Assembly (NCBI GenBank): GCA_035506275.1 | Contig: DATJPT010000002.1 | Coordinates: 124,001-188,000 of the forward strand | Direction: 5' to 3' | DNA from: Bacteroidota bacterium | GTDB taxonomy: Bacteria; Bacteroidota; Ignavibacteria; UBA10030; UBA8401 | DNA length: 64,000 nt | Shown: one piece after another, positions 30,477 through 41,522 of the stretch | How the letters are laid out: every line of letters begins with the position of its first letter | Numbering within the stretch: position 1 is the stretch's first letter | Made by a program: the position numbers and the translations under genes | The notes under the pieces: model-generated | The model's input: the letters and a program-made list of their open reading frames with translations, nothing else | What the model was told of the DNA's origin: nothing | Database searches by the model: none

Positions 30477-31855
30477 TGTTCACCGCCTTGGGGCTCATTG
30501 CCGCTGGGATCCTGAGCGGCGGGGGCATCCTCCTTGGTCTCTCCATCTTCGCGGTACGCCAATGAGCGGGAAGTTCTCCTGAAGCGGCGGTAGAACTCCT
30601 CGCCTTCGTATGAAACTCTTTCGAGGCGCGATCGCTTTTCCGCGGAATACGCCAGCCCCAATATCGTAAATTGAAGATTTCCGTAGAACGCCGCGTACAA
30701 AACAATATTGTCGGTAAACATCATCAGAACAAAGGGGAGAAACGTCGATGCGGCGGCAAAAAACAACACCCGGATCTCCCCCTCGCTATGCCGGGCTTTT
30801 TTCAGCAAATGACGGACTTGAATGATCAGAGTGAACAAGAACAACGCGGTGCCGACGGCTCCATAATCATAGAGAAACCTCAGCCAATCGTCGTGGGGAT
30901 GGGTAAGCCTCCCTTCGGTCAACTTGAGGATCAGGTCCTCGGAAGCGTTTGCGCCGTGCCCCCAGATCGGCTTTTGCGAAATTTCAGTCAGGAGAACTCC
31001 GGCCATATAACGGCGGCCGCTTGTCGCAAGATTGTTCGGATCGGTGATATCCGACAGCGTCCCCTCGCCTTTCATGAACATCTTTTCCTGAACGCGCGGA
31101 GAGTAAAAGAGGGCAAGTCCAAGCAGCGCCACGACGACGATCAAAATTGCTCTCGTCTGAAGCTTCATCGGCGAAAACGTCGCCGGGAGCGACAAGCCGG
31201 TGGCGAAGATCGCCATCCTCGTCAGCGCGACCACCGGCATCAGCGCGATCGCCGACCACCAAAACAGATCCTTGACTCTTCCAAATGAATATCCTGAAGC
31301 GAAGAACGCCGCCAAAACGGTCGCCGTGATCGCCTGAGGAGCTAACGCCGTTGCGCTGGGGAGCTGACCGGTGATGAGAAGTCCTGTCAGGAAAAACGCA
31401 AGCACGAGAACGGCGAGTGAAAAAACTTTGACGAGCAGGGAGAAATTGATGATCTGTTTCTCATCGACGCGGGCTGTGGACGATGCCACGCCGACCACGA
31501 TCGGGCAGAGAAGGAGCGCGGAGCGCTGCAGGTTAGTGTAATCGGACATGTATCCGCTGATAGCCACAAAGAGCATCCACGGCAGCCAGATCGACAGCGG
31601 AAAACTTATTCTGTCGAAGTTTGCCGGAATGACCATCACCGCAAAGGCGAAACAAATGATCCATGCGTAGCCGGCGACGGAATAGCCGAGGAATCCCGCT
31701 CCGCCAAAGGTGCAGGCAAAAAAGGTCGTAATAAAGACAAGCCAGACCAGGATCGGCAGCTTGGAATGGCGGATCGCCTCTTTCCAGGTAACAGGCTGCT
31801 CTTCTTCGCCCTCCTCCTCTACCGCATGCTCGTCGGCAAACTCATCTTCCATCAT
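30473..31855 (-). CDS. O-antigen ligase / polymerase (Wzy_C) membrane protein
   Basis: A 460-residue integral membrane protein with about ten to twelve hydrophobic segments. A large periplasmic loop includes SGRRYMAGVLLTEISQKPIW, GHGANASE and LTHPHDDWLRFLYDYGAVG; the H-x2-N/D-x3 pattern is the mark of the WaaL/Wzy_C family. It either joins finished chains to a lipid or polymerises repeats. The first 25 residues are acidic (EEEGEEEQP) and the C-terminal ~55 residues are charged and cytoplasmic. It abuts the GT2 gene and overlaps the GT4 start. Confidence 0.85.
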   Translation of the reverse strand: MMEDEFADEHAVEEEGEEEQPVTWKEAIRHSKLPILVWLVFITTFFACTFGGAGFLGYSVAGYAWIICFAFAVMVIPANFDRISFPLSIWLPWMLFVAISGYMSDYTNLQRSALLLCPIVVGVASSTARVDEKQIINFSLLVKVFSLAVLVLAFFLTGLLITGQLPSATALAPQAITATVLAAFFASGYSFGRVKDLFWWSAIALMPVVALTRMAIFATGLSLPATFSPMKLQTRAILIVVVALLGLALFYSPRVQEKMFMKGEGTLSDITDPNNLATSGRRYMAGVLLTEISQKPIWGHGANASEDLILKLTEGRLTHPHDDWLRFLYDYGAVGTALFLFTLIIQVRHLLKKARHSEGEIRVLFFAAASTFLPFVLMMFTDNIVLYAAFYGNLQFTILGLAYSAEKRSRLERVSYEGEEFYRRFRRTSRSLAYREDGETKEDAPAAQDPSGNEPQGGEH

Positions 31856-32830
31856 TTAACGTACCCTCATCGTTCGAAGCAGGCTCCGAATAAATGTAAA
31901 GATTTGCAGGACAAAATTCCTCATTATCTTTGGCGCAGCGGCCGCCGCGAAATAAAAAGGGAGCCGGGGATCCGCAGCCGAATAGTGCGCCATGGCTCGC
32001 AGCTCGACAAACGTGTTGGCCCGGTCCTGCAGCTGCAAAAACATCGACGCCCTCATTCTGTGCCACATGGAAAGATACCGAAGAAAACTTCTGCGTTTCT
32101 CCGGCTCAATTGCCGGCAGCAATTCGGCCAATTTCTGGCCGACCTTGTCTGGAATTTCCGGCGTTCGTGTCGGATGACCGGTGAGCGGAGCGCGAAGCCG
32201 AAAAACGGCACATTGTTTTTTCGAATAAGCGATGGAACACTTCGCCGCCAGGCGCGCCCATGTCAACAGATCTTCCCCGATGCCGATAGCTTCCGGAAAT
32301 CCCCCGACAGAAAGGATTGCACTTTTTTTCACCGCGATCGCCGACGACCAGATCGGAGGGTCTGAGTGTGCTGCTGCTTCAAAATAATTTTGCAGGACGC
32401 CTTCCCATGGACCCGACGGCATCTTCCGCAGAATGGGGGACCGCTCCGCACCGCCGGTATCTTTATAGAGATAGTGGGTCGCAAAGACCGAGCACTGCTG
32501 GAATTGTCCCTGCAATCTGACCACGGTCTCAAGAAAATCGGGTTTCCATTCGTCGTCCGCGTCGAGAAATGCGATCAGCTCTCCATTGCTTTCAGCGACT
32601 CCCCTGTTGCGCGCCGCAGAAACCCCTTTATTCTCCTGATTGATCACCCGAATGCGCGCATCGTTCATCCCCCGGACGACCGCATCTCCGCCGTCGGTAG
32701 AACCGTCGTTGACGACAACAACTTCAAATTCAGACATCGACTGGCTTTGAAGAGAACGGATCGCGCGTTCGACATCCTTTGCATTATTGTAAAGAGGAAC
32801 GACGACCGATATGGCTGCCCTGGTGTTCAT
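31856..32830 (-). CDS. Glycosyltransferase family 2
   Basis: A 324-residue GT-A inverting transferase. SVVVPLYNNAKDVERAIRSL opens it, VVVNDGSTDGG is the nucleotide-binding stretch, and FLDADDEWKPDF carries the DxD-type metal motif. RNRGVAESNGE is also typical. A catalytic Asp/Glu pair near residue 190 (GIGEDLLTWARL) fits the family. The C-terminal 60 residues are hydrophobic/basic and may sit on the membrane. Its ATG overlaps the upstream GT4 stop (ATGA). Confidence 0.9.
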   Translation of the reverse strand: MNTRAAISVVVPLYNNAKDVERAIRSLQSQSMSEFEVVVVNDGSTDGGDAVVRGMNDARIRVINQENKGVSAARNRGVAESNGELIAFLDADDEWKPDFLETVVRLQGQFQQCSVFATHYLYKDTGGAERSPILRKMPSGPWEGVLQNYFEAAAHSDPPIWSSAIAVKKSAILSVGGFPEAIGIGEDLLTWARLAAKCSIAYSKKQCAVFRLRAPLTGHPTRTPEIPDKVGQKLAELLPAIEPEKRRSFLRYLSMWHRMRASMFLQLQDRANTFVELRAMAHYSAADPRLPFYFAAAAAPKIMRNFVLQIFTFIRSLLRTMRVR

Positions 32831-34014
32831 TGTCCGTTCTGTGAAGAGACGCGGTACGCCGCCAGAAGCGATCTTTGGTATTGTTCCATAGAAAATTGCC
32901 GTTTGACTTTTTTCCGTCCGGCCGCTCCCATGTTGTCCGACAATTCTTCATCGCGCAGCAATTGAAGGATCGCGCGTTGAAGACGCTCCGTGTCGTTGTA
33001 CGGAACCAGCAGCCCCGTTTCTTGATCATCGACGACATCCCGAAGACCGCCAACATCGCTCGCCACGACCGGGATCTCCGCAGCCATAGCCTCGGCCGCC
33101 GTCAGACTGAATCCTTCAAACTGAGAGGGGACGACAACAAGATCGAAGATGCCATACAGAGAAAATATTTCTTTCTGTGTTTTTGTTCCTGTCCAAACAA
33201 TATTCTTTTCGATTCCGAGTTCCTTGGCAAGCGCCGTTAAGAGATCCCTCTCAGGCCCGTCCCCGGCGACCAGCAGCCGGACCGATGGATACGCGGTAAG
33301 GACCTGCGCCATCGTCCGAAAAAGGAATTCATGCCCCTTTTCACTGCGAAGCCGTCCGACCACGCCGACTATTTTTTCACGCCCGACGCCCAGCTTTTTC
33401 TTCGCGGCGGTCTTATTGACGGACGAGCTTAAACGTCCGATCGCTTTTTCGTCGACTCCGTTAAAAATTGTGCAGTGCCGGCGTTCCGTTTTCACGCTCT
33501 CAGAAAATATGCCGGCCGAACCGAACCAGGAACGCTCGGTGGCCGATGAGTTACAGATAAAAAGCGTACACATGCGGGCCGCCAATCGCACAAGAAGAGC
33601 CTCCTTCCTTCCCAGTCTATGCCGCGGGTAATGGATCGTTGCGAAAATTGTTTTTATGCCCGAGACTTTTGCCGCCAGGACCGGAATCAATCCCGGCGCA
33701 ACATACTGAACATGGACGATCGAATCGGGATGAGCTTTGAATACCTTTCTAAGGGCGCGGTAAAGGACAACAATTTCTCGGGCCGTCGATTTCCCGGTCG
33801 TGCGGTTCAAGCCCAGCAGATCAACCTCTGCCCCGGCGGATTGGAATTCTGCCAGGATCGCAGGATCGGATTCATAGTAACAGCAGACCGAAACACGGTA
33901 TCCTTCCCTGACAAGGATCCGGACCATCGAAAGCATCTGCAGTTCGGTCCCGCCGGAGAGGAGAACCGGCGTCGCCACAAGGACATGCTGTTGTTTTGAA
34001 GGTGAAACGGCCAA
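32827..34014 (-). CDS. Glycosyltransferase family 4
   Basis: A 395-residue GT-B transferase. GGTELQMLSMVRILVREGY near the N terminus is typical of GT4. VGVVGRLRSEKGHEFLFR and PSQFEGFSLTAAEAMAAEIP form the donor site with the E-x7-E motif. The start codon appears to be TTG 34014, three bases after the FkbM gene. It probably extends the repeat unit; donor unknown. Confidence 0.9.
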   Translation of the reverse strand: MAVSPSKQQHVLVATPVLLSGGTELQMLSMVRILVREGYRVSVCCYYESDPAILAEFQSAGAEVDLLGLNRTTGKSTAREIVVLYRALRKVFKAHPDSIVHVQYVAPGLIPVLAAKVSGIKTIFATIHYPRHRLGRKEALLVRLAARMCTLFICNSSATERSWFGSAGIFSESVKTERRHCTIFNGVDEKAIGRLSSSVNKTAAKKKLGVGREKIVGVVGRLRSEKGHEFLFRTMAQVLTAYPSVRLLVAGDGPERDLLTALAKELGIEKNIVWTGTKTQKEIFSLYGIFDLVVVPSQFEGFSLTAAEAMAAEIPVVASDVGGLRDVVDDQETGLLVPYNDTERLQRAILQLLRDEELSDNMGAAGRKKVKRQFSMEQYQRSLLAAYRVSSQNGQ

Positions 34015-34017
34015 TGC

Positions 34018-34869
34018 TTATTCCACAATGAGTGATCGACAGGGTTCTGAAAAAACGGAGCCGGACGGCACCGCAACGCAATTCCAGGTTTCGTCGAACG
34101 ATCCGTCCAGTTTCCCGTCCCCCCTAAGGCGGAAGACCGAGTAGGCGGTTCCCAGCTTTGCACGGACATCGTCGAGCGAAAAAAATTTTTTGCTCACCTG
34201 ATTGTACTCAAAAATAATCAAAGGATGAGATCGTTCAATATACTCCTTTCCCCCTTCGAGCACGAGCGTCTCCGCCCCTTCAACATCGATCAGGATCACC
34301 GCGGGCTCTTTGTATTTCATCAGCTCCCTGTCGAGCGTCGTCGCGTCGACAATGTGCTCCTTCCGATCTCCTTTGTCCACGATGGAAGAAGCGAGGGGGG
34401 TCGCATCGGCGAACATCCGGACCGGAGCGCCGTCGGCATTCAATACTTTTTGAACGACCTCGACGTGGCGGTCGCCGTTCAGGGCGGCGCTCTCTCGGCA
34501 TGCTCTGGCGCATTCGGCATTCGGCTCAACACCGATCAACCGGACGGCGTTCGGGTAGCGCGCCACGTCGACGATCATCTCCCCGATGTTGGCTCCGACA
34601 TCGACGAACATCAATTGATCGGGAGTCGACTGAAATATGCGCTGCAGGAACAGATGAGTTTCAGGCTCGTTAAATTCTCCGTTCACGAGCCGGTTGTAGC
34701 AGGTCGCAACGGTATGGTTGAAAAAGAGCTTCCTTCCCGCCACGTCCAGAACACGATCAGTGCGGATCCGGCGCAGGACAAAGCCCATTCCGCGCAGCGT
34801 CACGCCGAAACGGTCGCGGATGAAGCCGTATATTTTGACATAGAATTTTGCGGCGGTAAACCAGAGCAT
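34018..34869 (-). CDS. FkbM-family methyltransferase
   Basis: A 283-residue SAM-dependent O-methyltransferase. MFVDVGANIGEMIVDVARYP is motif I, GVEPNAECARACRESAAL follows, and ILIDVEGAETLVLEGG is the FkbM signature. Such enzymes methylate hydroxyls of sugars in surface glycans, sometimes capping the chain. With the ABC exporter and the Wzt C-terminal domain encoded at 39-41 kb, a methyl cap that ends polymer growth is a plausible role, but inferred. Confidence 0.88.
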   Translation of the reverse strand: MLWFTAAKFYVKIYGFIRDRFGVTLRGMGFVLRRIRTDRVLDVAGRKLFFNHTVATCYNRLVNGEFNEPETHLFLQRIFQSTPDQLMFVDVGANIGEMIVDVARYPNAVRLIGVEPNAECARACRESAALNGDRHVEVVQKVLNADGAPVRMFADATPLASSIVDKGDRKEHIVDATTLDRELMKYKEPAVILIDVEGAETLVLEGGKEYIERSHPLIIFEYNQVSKKFFSLDDVRAKLGTAYSVFRLRGDGKLDGSFDETWNCVAVPSGSVFSEPCRSLIVE

Positions 34870-34899
34870 TGTTCACTCGATCATAAAGAAAAGAAATAT

Positions 34900-36171
34900 C
34901 TAAATCCTGCGAGTTTTGTCAAGAACATTCATGACCGATCGCTGAACATCCCGAACGGTGATCGCGTCGAGGTTTCCGTCGGCATCGTTCATATCGTCGA
35001 AAGAATACGAGCGCTCATTAAAATTGAACAGGACCTCAGCGGCGTCGTTCAACGGAAACCAATGCGTCACACTGAACCTGGTCGGGAACACAGCCACGGT
35101 CGGCACATGAAGCAGCGCGGCAAGATGCATCGTCCCGGTGAAGGTGGTCACGCACAGCGAGGACTTCCTCAGTAACTCGATCAATTCCGGGATGGACGGA
35201 ACGTCTGAGAACATCTTCGCCCGTCCATGTGAAGCAGACACAACCTCCCTGCCAAGCGGCATCTCATTTTTCGAGACATTGAGGATCACCGTGTAACCGA
35301 GCTCCTCGGCGAGCCATCGGGAAATCTCGCCAAACCGGGATGCGCTCCACCGGTTCACCGCATACTTCGCGCCGGGGTTGACAAGGGCGATTTTTTTGGG
35401 CGAGCGGAATTCTGCAGCCAATTTCTTTTCAATCGATGCTTTGGAATCAACATCGACAGGCAATGCGCCGTCGACCGCACCATGCGATATTCCGAAAGCC
35501 GACAGTATTTCAAAGGACCTGCGCGGCTCATTTTTGACGAAATAGTGCTGGACCGGATTCAGCGCCCCTCTTCTTCCGATCGAGCTGAGCGAAAACCCGT
35601 AAACCCATTTCGCGCGAAGCTTGCGGGCGAAGATCATCTCGCGGAGCAAAAAGCCGGGAACCCCTCTGTTGCCGTACGGGGAAAAGTTTACAAAGAGGTC
35701 GCAGCGGATCCCGCGAAGCCGTTCATCGGAAAAATTCAGCGACGCCCCCTTCCGCACCACGGGGTGATCGCCGATGTCGATGCGCTCGTCGATGTAGGGC
35801 AACGATCCCAAAAGCATCGCTATCGGGAATCCTTCGCTGTTGCTGACAACCGTCAGCCTCGCGCCGGGAAATCTATTCTTCAGGAAGGCAACAGCCGGAA
35901 GATGAACCGCCGTGTCTCCGAGCATTCCCTGTACGTAAACGACGATCGCATGAACGTCGCCAGGATGCGGGATACCCGGCGAAAACCAAAAGAATCTGAA
36001 CAAACGCAGAAACGCGTTGAAAAGGAGCGTAGAGACGATGATATATGTCCGGAGAAAAAAGCTCTTCAGAGTAAACGTCGTGACGCTTTTCTCAATTTTG
36101 CGCACCTCATCAAGCGACGATGCTGCAAACACCTTGCGGAACATTTCCTTCTTTAATGCACTTGAAGACAT
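34900..36171 (-). CDS. Glycosyltransferase family 9 (heptosyltransferase-like)
   Basis: A 423-residue GT-B transferase. GDVHAIVVYVQGMLGDTAVH and FLKNRFPGARLTVVSNSEGF match the N-terminal half of heptosyltransferases; LVNPGAKYAVNRWSASRFGE and TFTGTMHLAALLHVPTVAVF match the donor half. The first ~65 residues, with a hydrophobic segment, form an extension that may anchor the protein to the membrane. The donor may be ADP-heptose or another sugar. Confidence 0.87.
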   Translation of the reverse strand: MSSSALKKEMFRKVFAASSLDEVRKIEKSVTTFTLKSFFLRTYIIVSTLLFNAFLRLFRFFWFSPGIPHPGDVHAIVVYVQGMLGDTAVHLPAVAFLKNRFPGARLTVVSNSEGFPIAMLLGSLPYIDERIDIGDHPVVRKGASLNFSDERLRGIRCDLFVNFSPYGNRGVPGFLLREMIFARKLRAKWVYGFSLSSIGRRGALNPVQHYFVKNEPRRSFEILSAFGISHGAVDGALPVDVDSKASIEKKLAAEFRSPKKIALVNPGAKYAVNRWSASRFGEISRWLAEELGYTVILNVSKNEMPLGREVVSASHGRAKMFSDVPSIPELIELLRKSSLCVTTFTGTMHLAALLHVPTVAVFPTRFSVTHWFPLNDAAEVLFNFNERSYSFDDMNDADGNLDAITVRDVQRSVMNVLDKTRRI

Positions 36172-36187
36172 CGTTGTCCGGCTGCGC

Positions 36188-37528
36188 TTAGTGGAGAGCT
36201 GTTTGGTAGATTTTCTGAATTTCCCGTGCGTACGCCGAAAACGACTGTACGGCGGGGATCTGTTTTTTCATTGTTTCGATGATCTTGGGGGATTCAATGA
36301 CCGCTTTGACGATCCTTAAGAGAGAGGCAGTGTCGTTTCTCTCAAAGATGAACCCGTTTTTCCCGTCCCTCACCAGCTCGGGCATGGCCCCGGCGCGGGC
36401 GACGATGGCCGGCTTCAGCGCACCGAACGCTTCATGAACGACAAGACAGAATGCCTCGTGCGCCAGCGACGGAACGATCACCGCATCGATCTGCTCATAC
36501 GCTTCATGGATCCGTTCGTGAGGAATGTACCCGTGATTCTTTACCGAAACCCGGGGATATTTTTCCATCACGGCGTGAAAGTATCTCTTCTCCTCCGGAC
36601 TCCTCGCTTCGCCAAAAACATGAAATTCATATTTCGCGGCATCGTCAAGGCCGGCCAGCGCCTGAAAAATAAGGTGCACCCCCTTGGCATATGCAATTTG
36701 TCCGATAAAACCGAATTTCACCGGCAGCTTCGTCTTGTCGCTGCGTGCCTTCCGTTTTGGAATGTTGACGCCGTGCGGAAGAACGTGTATGATGTTTTCG
36801 TCGACGCTGTTGCGCAGGAGAAGTTGTTTCATCGCTTGGGAAGGGACCACAACGTGCCGGGTCAGTTCCCATATTTTCTTCTGATGAAGAATTTGCCTGT
36901 CGACCAGCCACGGATACCGGATCACTCTCAACGCAAAAGGAACATCGCGTGAATGTTCCGTCCGCTTCCCGAATGATTCGTACAGCCATGATGGAATCTT
37001 TCCGATGATCCCGCCGGTATACCACTCGGGCTGCCGCCGCAGGCTCGTGCACGGAATGCATACTCCCGGAGCCTCGGCGTATTGGCACTGCGATCCGTCC
37101 GGGCGGATCAAGTCCCCCGCCGGACATACAACGCCGGAATGGTGTACCGTGACCACGGAAGGGATCCCGAGTTCCTTTGCGACCTCCAACGCCGGCAGGG
37201 TCAGTCCGTTCACATGCACAAGCGCCGGTTGGAAATCACTCATGACGGCGCGGACGAACGCGCGATGATGCTCGCTCGTCTCAGAATATTTTTCCAGCTC
37301 GGTCAACGCCTCTTCGTGCAGGCACAACGCATCAACGGGGATGCCGTTGTGCACGGAATGTTCGACAGCGAACGGCCGCTGCTTCTGCTGCCGGACGCCT
37401 AATGTTGCGATGCGAACATCCCATCCTCTTTTTCGCAGTTCCGACGCCACTGAAGCGATATAGACCTCGCCGCCGCCGTACGCGTACGGGAAAAAACGGG
37501 AGGCCGTAAATAGTATCCTTTTCTTCAT
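36188..37528 (-). CDS. Glycosyltransferase family 4 with cysteine-rich insertion
   Basis: A 446-residue GT-B transferase. FFPYAYGGGEVYIASVASEL opens it, and PSLAHEAFCLVVHEAFGALK is the E-x7-E donor motif. Around residues 130-165 a cysteine-rich stretch (VVCPAGDLIRP, QYAEAPGVCIPC) could bind zinc, as in some GT4 enzymes. The ATG overlaps the preceding GT9 stop as ATGA, so translation is coupled. Role in repeat-unit assembly is inferred from context. Confidence 0.89.
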   Translation of the reverse strand: MKKRILFTASRFFPYAYGGGEVYIASVASELRKRGWDVRIATLGVRQQKQRPFAVEHSVHNGIPVDALCLHEEALTELEKYSETSEHHRAFVRAVMSDFQPALVHVNGLTLPALEVAKELGIPSVVTVHHSGVVCPAGDLIRPDGSQCQYAEAPGVCIPCTSLRRQPEWYTGGIIGKIPSWLYESFGKRTEHSRDVPFALRVIRYPWLVDRQILHQKKIWELTRHVVVPSQAMKQLLLRNSVDENIIHVLPHGVNIPKRKARSDKTKLPVKFGFIGQIAYAKGVHLIFQALAGLDDAAKYEFHVFGEARSPEEKRYFHAVMEKYPRVSVKNHGYIPHERIHEAYEQIDAVIVPSLAHEAFCLVVHEAFGALKPAIVARAGAMPELVRDGKNGFIFERNDTASLLRIVKAVIESPKIIETMKKQIPAVQSFSAYAREIQKIYQTALH

Positions 37529-38511
37529 TGGATGGTCAGCGTTTCAACTTCAAGCGGACGATTTCTTTTCTCGAGGAGACGTTCGAAAGCGCCGACGACA
37601 TTCTGCACCGAGATCATCTGCATGCACTTTTTGTCGTAGTCGCACGTGTTCCACCGCCAGCAGGGAGAGCATTCCACGAAGCTGTCCAGATTTTCGTTGC
37701 AGATATATCCGGTCTGATGTGAATGTTCACGCCCGCCGTAAATGATCACCGAGCGCACATCGACGGCGCGGGCGAGATGCTTGAGAAAGCCCGACGTGCC
37801 GATGAAGCATTCGGCGTTGGCAAGTACAGCCGCGGACTCCCTCACCGTGGTTTTGCCCCTCAAATCGACCACGTTGTCCAGGCCGATATCGGAGCTGCCG
37901 CCGAGAAGGACGATAGACTGCCCGGGGTATTTTTCTCTCAAAATGTTGACGACCTCCTGCATCCGTTCCGGGTACCATTTCTTATTGTTCATGAAGGTCT
38001 CATGCGTCGACTGTCCGACATTTTGGACGACGATGAACCGGTCGGCGATCTTTCCCCGTTTTTTTTCCTCATCCGTCAAAACGATGTACGGACGAAGCGC
38101 CACATCCCCCCGAACTCCTGCTTTGCGGCACAAGCGGGCGATGATATGTTCGTCGGGGGGGATTTCAAGCTCGGCGGGGATAACCTCCACGGAATACGAA
38201 AGCTGAACCCGCTGCCGTTTCAGCAAGAACGCATAGCGAAGCTGCCAATCGTCAAAATTGAACGTGCGCTGGTAGTCCGGGTTGTTGAACAGCAGCGGCT
38301 CCGAATGCGACACCTGCCAGATCTTGAGCGAAGGGGTCCTCTTTTTTAACTCGTGTGCGACGGCGGTCAGCAGCAATTCATCGCCGATGCCCCCAAGAAA
38401 TTGCAGCATGACATCGGGAAAACCATGGGTGAGGATATTTCGAGCCGCCTGCAATTCAATGGAGGCTGCATGACGAAGTTTGGAAGGGAAATTTCTTAAC
38501 GTCAACGCCAT
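37525..38511 (-). CDS. Glycosyltransferase family 9-like protein
   Basis: A 328-residue protein with GT9 features: LQFLGGIGDELLLTAVAHEL at the N terminus, FIVVQNVGQSTHETFMNNKK for the donor phosphates, and FIGTSGFLKHLARAVDVRSV near the C terminus. ECSPCWRWNTCDYDKKCM is a C-terminal cysteine cluster seen in many GT9 relatives and may bind metal. It is one of two GT9 enzymes in the locus. Confidence 0.83.
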   Translation of the reverse strand: MALTLRNFPSKLRHAASIELQAARNILTHGFPDVMLQFLGGIGDELLLTAVAHELKKRTPSLKIWQVSHSEPLLFNNPDYQRTFNFDDWQLRYAFLLKRQRVQLSYSVEVIPAELEIPPDEHIIARLCRKAGVRGDVALRPYIVLTDEEKKRGKIADRFIVVQNVGQSTHETFMNNKKWYPERMQEVVNILREKYPGQSIVLLGGSSDIGLDNVVDLRGKTTVRESAAVLANAECFIGTSGFLKHLARAVDVRSVIIYGGREHSHQTGYICNENLDSFVECSPCWRWNTCDYDKKCMQMISVQNVVGAFERLLEKRNRPLEVETLTIQ

Positions 38512-38529
38512 CAGTCAATGACACGCTTG

Positions 38530-39201
38530 TTACACGGCTCGTTGTGCACACACAAAAAAGCTGTAAAAATGGTCCGGCCCGTCGTCTCGGGCAACGGTCG
38601 ATAACCCGCGTGCTTCAAGCGCCCGGGCGACGGTGTCCGGGTCGGGCACCCACTTGTGAACCTCAGCCATGAACGGGTTCGACTTGTGCCATAATTTGCA
38701 CGATGGGTGCGGAAGGTAGAGAAAAATTATTCCGCCGGGACGGATCTTCGAGACCCACACGTCAAGCGCCTTCTGCCACTCGTCGATATGCTCAAGGCAA
38801 TGCGAGCTGAACACGTAATCCTGCGAGTTCGGCGCGATGTCCTCGATGACGTTGGCAATGCCCGGCCCGCGCTCGATATCGATCGGCGTGCTCCCCGGCA
38901 AGGGCCAGTAATTCGCCCCGACGTCGATCCCCTTCCCCTTGCAATACTTCAGCGCTACCCGCTGGATCGCAAGAGAATTCCCGCCGACCGTGATATAGTC
39001 GGGATAAAAATCCGCGCCGATCTTCCATCCCCCCGGAACGCGGACGTGGCCGGTCTCAAGAAGCATCCGATAGTGTCTGAACAACTCCGGGCTGTCCGGC
39101 ATCTCCTCCAATAACACTGCCGGCGCTCCGAAAAGCCGCCTGCCGTACGGCTGCACCGGCTTGAGCGCCCATCGTATGATCTTCTTCAGCGTCTGATTCA
39201 T
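38530..39201 (-). CDS. Class I SAM-dependent methyltransferase
   Basis: A 223-residue methyltransferase of the Methyltransf_11 kind. KGIDVGANYWPLPGSTPIDI contains a modified motif I, VFSSHCLEHIDEWQKALDVW is motif II/III with the common HCLEH, and RPGGIIFLYLPHP follows. The DVGAN-type motif without the usual GxGxG is found in glycan-associated methyltransferases. Likely decorates a sugar of the polymer; substrate unknown. Confidence 0.86.
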   Translation of the reverse strand: MNQTLKKIIRWALKPVQPYGRRLFGAPAVLLEEMPDSPELFRHYRMLLETGHVRVPGGWKIGADFYPDYITVGGNSLAIQRVALKYCKGKGIDVGANYWPLPGSTPIDIERGPGIANVIEDIAPNSQDYVFSSHCLEHIDEWQKALDVWVSKIRPGGIIFLYLPHPSCKLWHKSNPFMAEVHKWVPDPDTVARALEARGLSTVARDDGPDHFYSFFVCAQRAV

Positions 39202-39259
39202 GATCGAATCTCCTCAATGCTCGTCCGCGGAAACCCACAACAGCGCCAGGCCCCGTGAG

Positions 39260-40531
<1,272 letters not shown>

Positions 40532-40541
40532 ACGGGAATTC

Positions 40542-41363
40542 TTAGATGATATCGGCGAACTTTCTTTCCATCCGCAAAAAGTTCATCAAGCCGGTGACGA
40601 GCAGCGCAAGGGCGACGCACGCCGACAGGAGAACCAAATGCACCGGCATCGTTCCGGTGTGGAGCATGGACCAGCGAAATCCTTCGATGACACAGACAAT
40701 GGGGTTCAACCAGTACAACGTCTGGTACGACGACGGAATTTTGTCCGCAGCGTACCCGACCGGCGTGATCCAGAACATCACCTGGATAATATAGGGAAGA
40801 GCGTGGCCGATGTCCCGGTACTGAACAGAGATCGAGGAGAACCAGAAACCGATGCCGAGTGAAGTGACGATCGTCAGGAGAACGAAGAACGGCAGGAAGA
40901 AGATCGCCGCCGTCGGAACAAACTGAAAGTAGACCATCAGCACAAGAGCGAGAACGAACGCGATCGAGAAATCGACGAGTCCCGACAGGATCGCCGCGGC
41001 GGGAATGATGACCCGCGGAAAGTACACCTTGGAGATGAGGTTCGAGTTGGCGAGAAGGCTCTGGCTTGCTCCCGAAACCCCTTCGGAAAAAAAATTCCAC
41101 GCAACAACGCCGCAGAAGGTGAAGAGAAGGTAGGGAACGCCCTGCACGGAAAAACCGACAAGTTTGTTGAAGAGGACCGTGAATACCACCATCCCCATCA
41201 GCGGGCGCACCAGCGCCCATGCGGCCCCGAGAAACGTCTGCTTATAGCGGATCTTGATGTCGCGCCAGACAAGAAAATAGAAGAGTTCCCGGAATTCCCA
41301 TATCTCCCGAAACCGGAGCGCGGACAATCCCTGTGTCGGCTCGATGACGATCTCAAAAGGCAT
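40542..41363 (-). CDS. ABC exporter permease (Wzm-like)
   Basis: A 273-residue ABC-2 type permease with six predicted transmembrane segments. ELFYFLVWRDIKIRYKQTFLGAAWALV is the amphipathic entry helix; IQVMFWITPVGYAADKIP and YWLNPIVCVIEGFRWSML are family marks near the C terminus. It pairs with the ATPase gene just downstream to move the lipid-linked glycan to the periplasm. Confidence 0.92.
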   Translation of the reverse strand: MPFEIVIEPTQGLSALRFREIWEFRELFYFLVWRDIKIRYKQTFLGAAWALVRPLMGMVVFTVLFNKLVGFSVQGVPYLLFTFCGVVAWNFFSEGVSGASQSLLANSNLISKVYFPRVIIPAAAILSGLVDFSIAFVLALVLMVYFQFVPTAAIFFLPFFVLLTIVTSLGIGFWFSSISVQYRDIGHALPYIIQVMFWITPVGYAADKIPSSYQTLYWLNPIVCVIEGFRWSMLHTGTMPVHLVLLSACVALALLVTGLMNFLRMERKFADII

Positions 41364-41522
41364 TCGGAAATTCCTCGCTGTTCATTTCGGTTCTTCCGCC
41401 GCTCAGTATGCTGTTGTTTTTTCAGGGTGCAGAGGATGGATGAGCAATGGTATCCTCGCTGCGGCACGACGAACAAAAAAGCCGTCCTTCAGGCCGAACA
41501 GGCACCGGCCCGCAAACGCCGC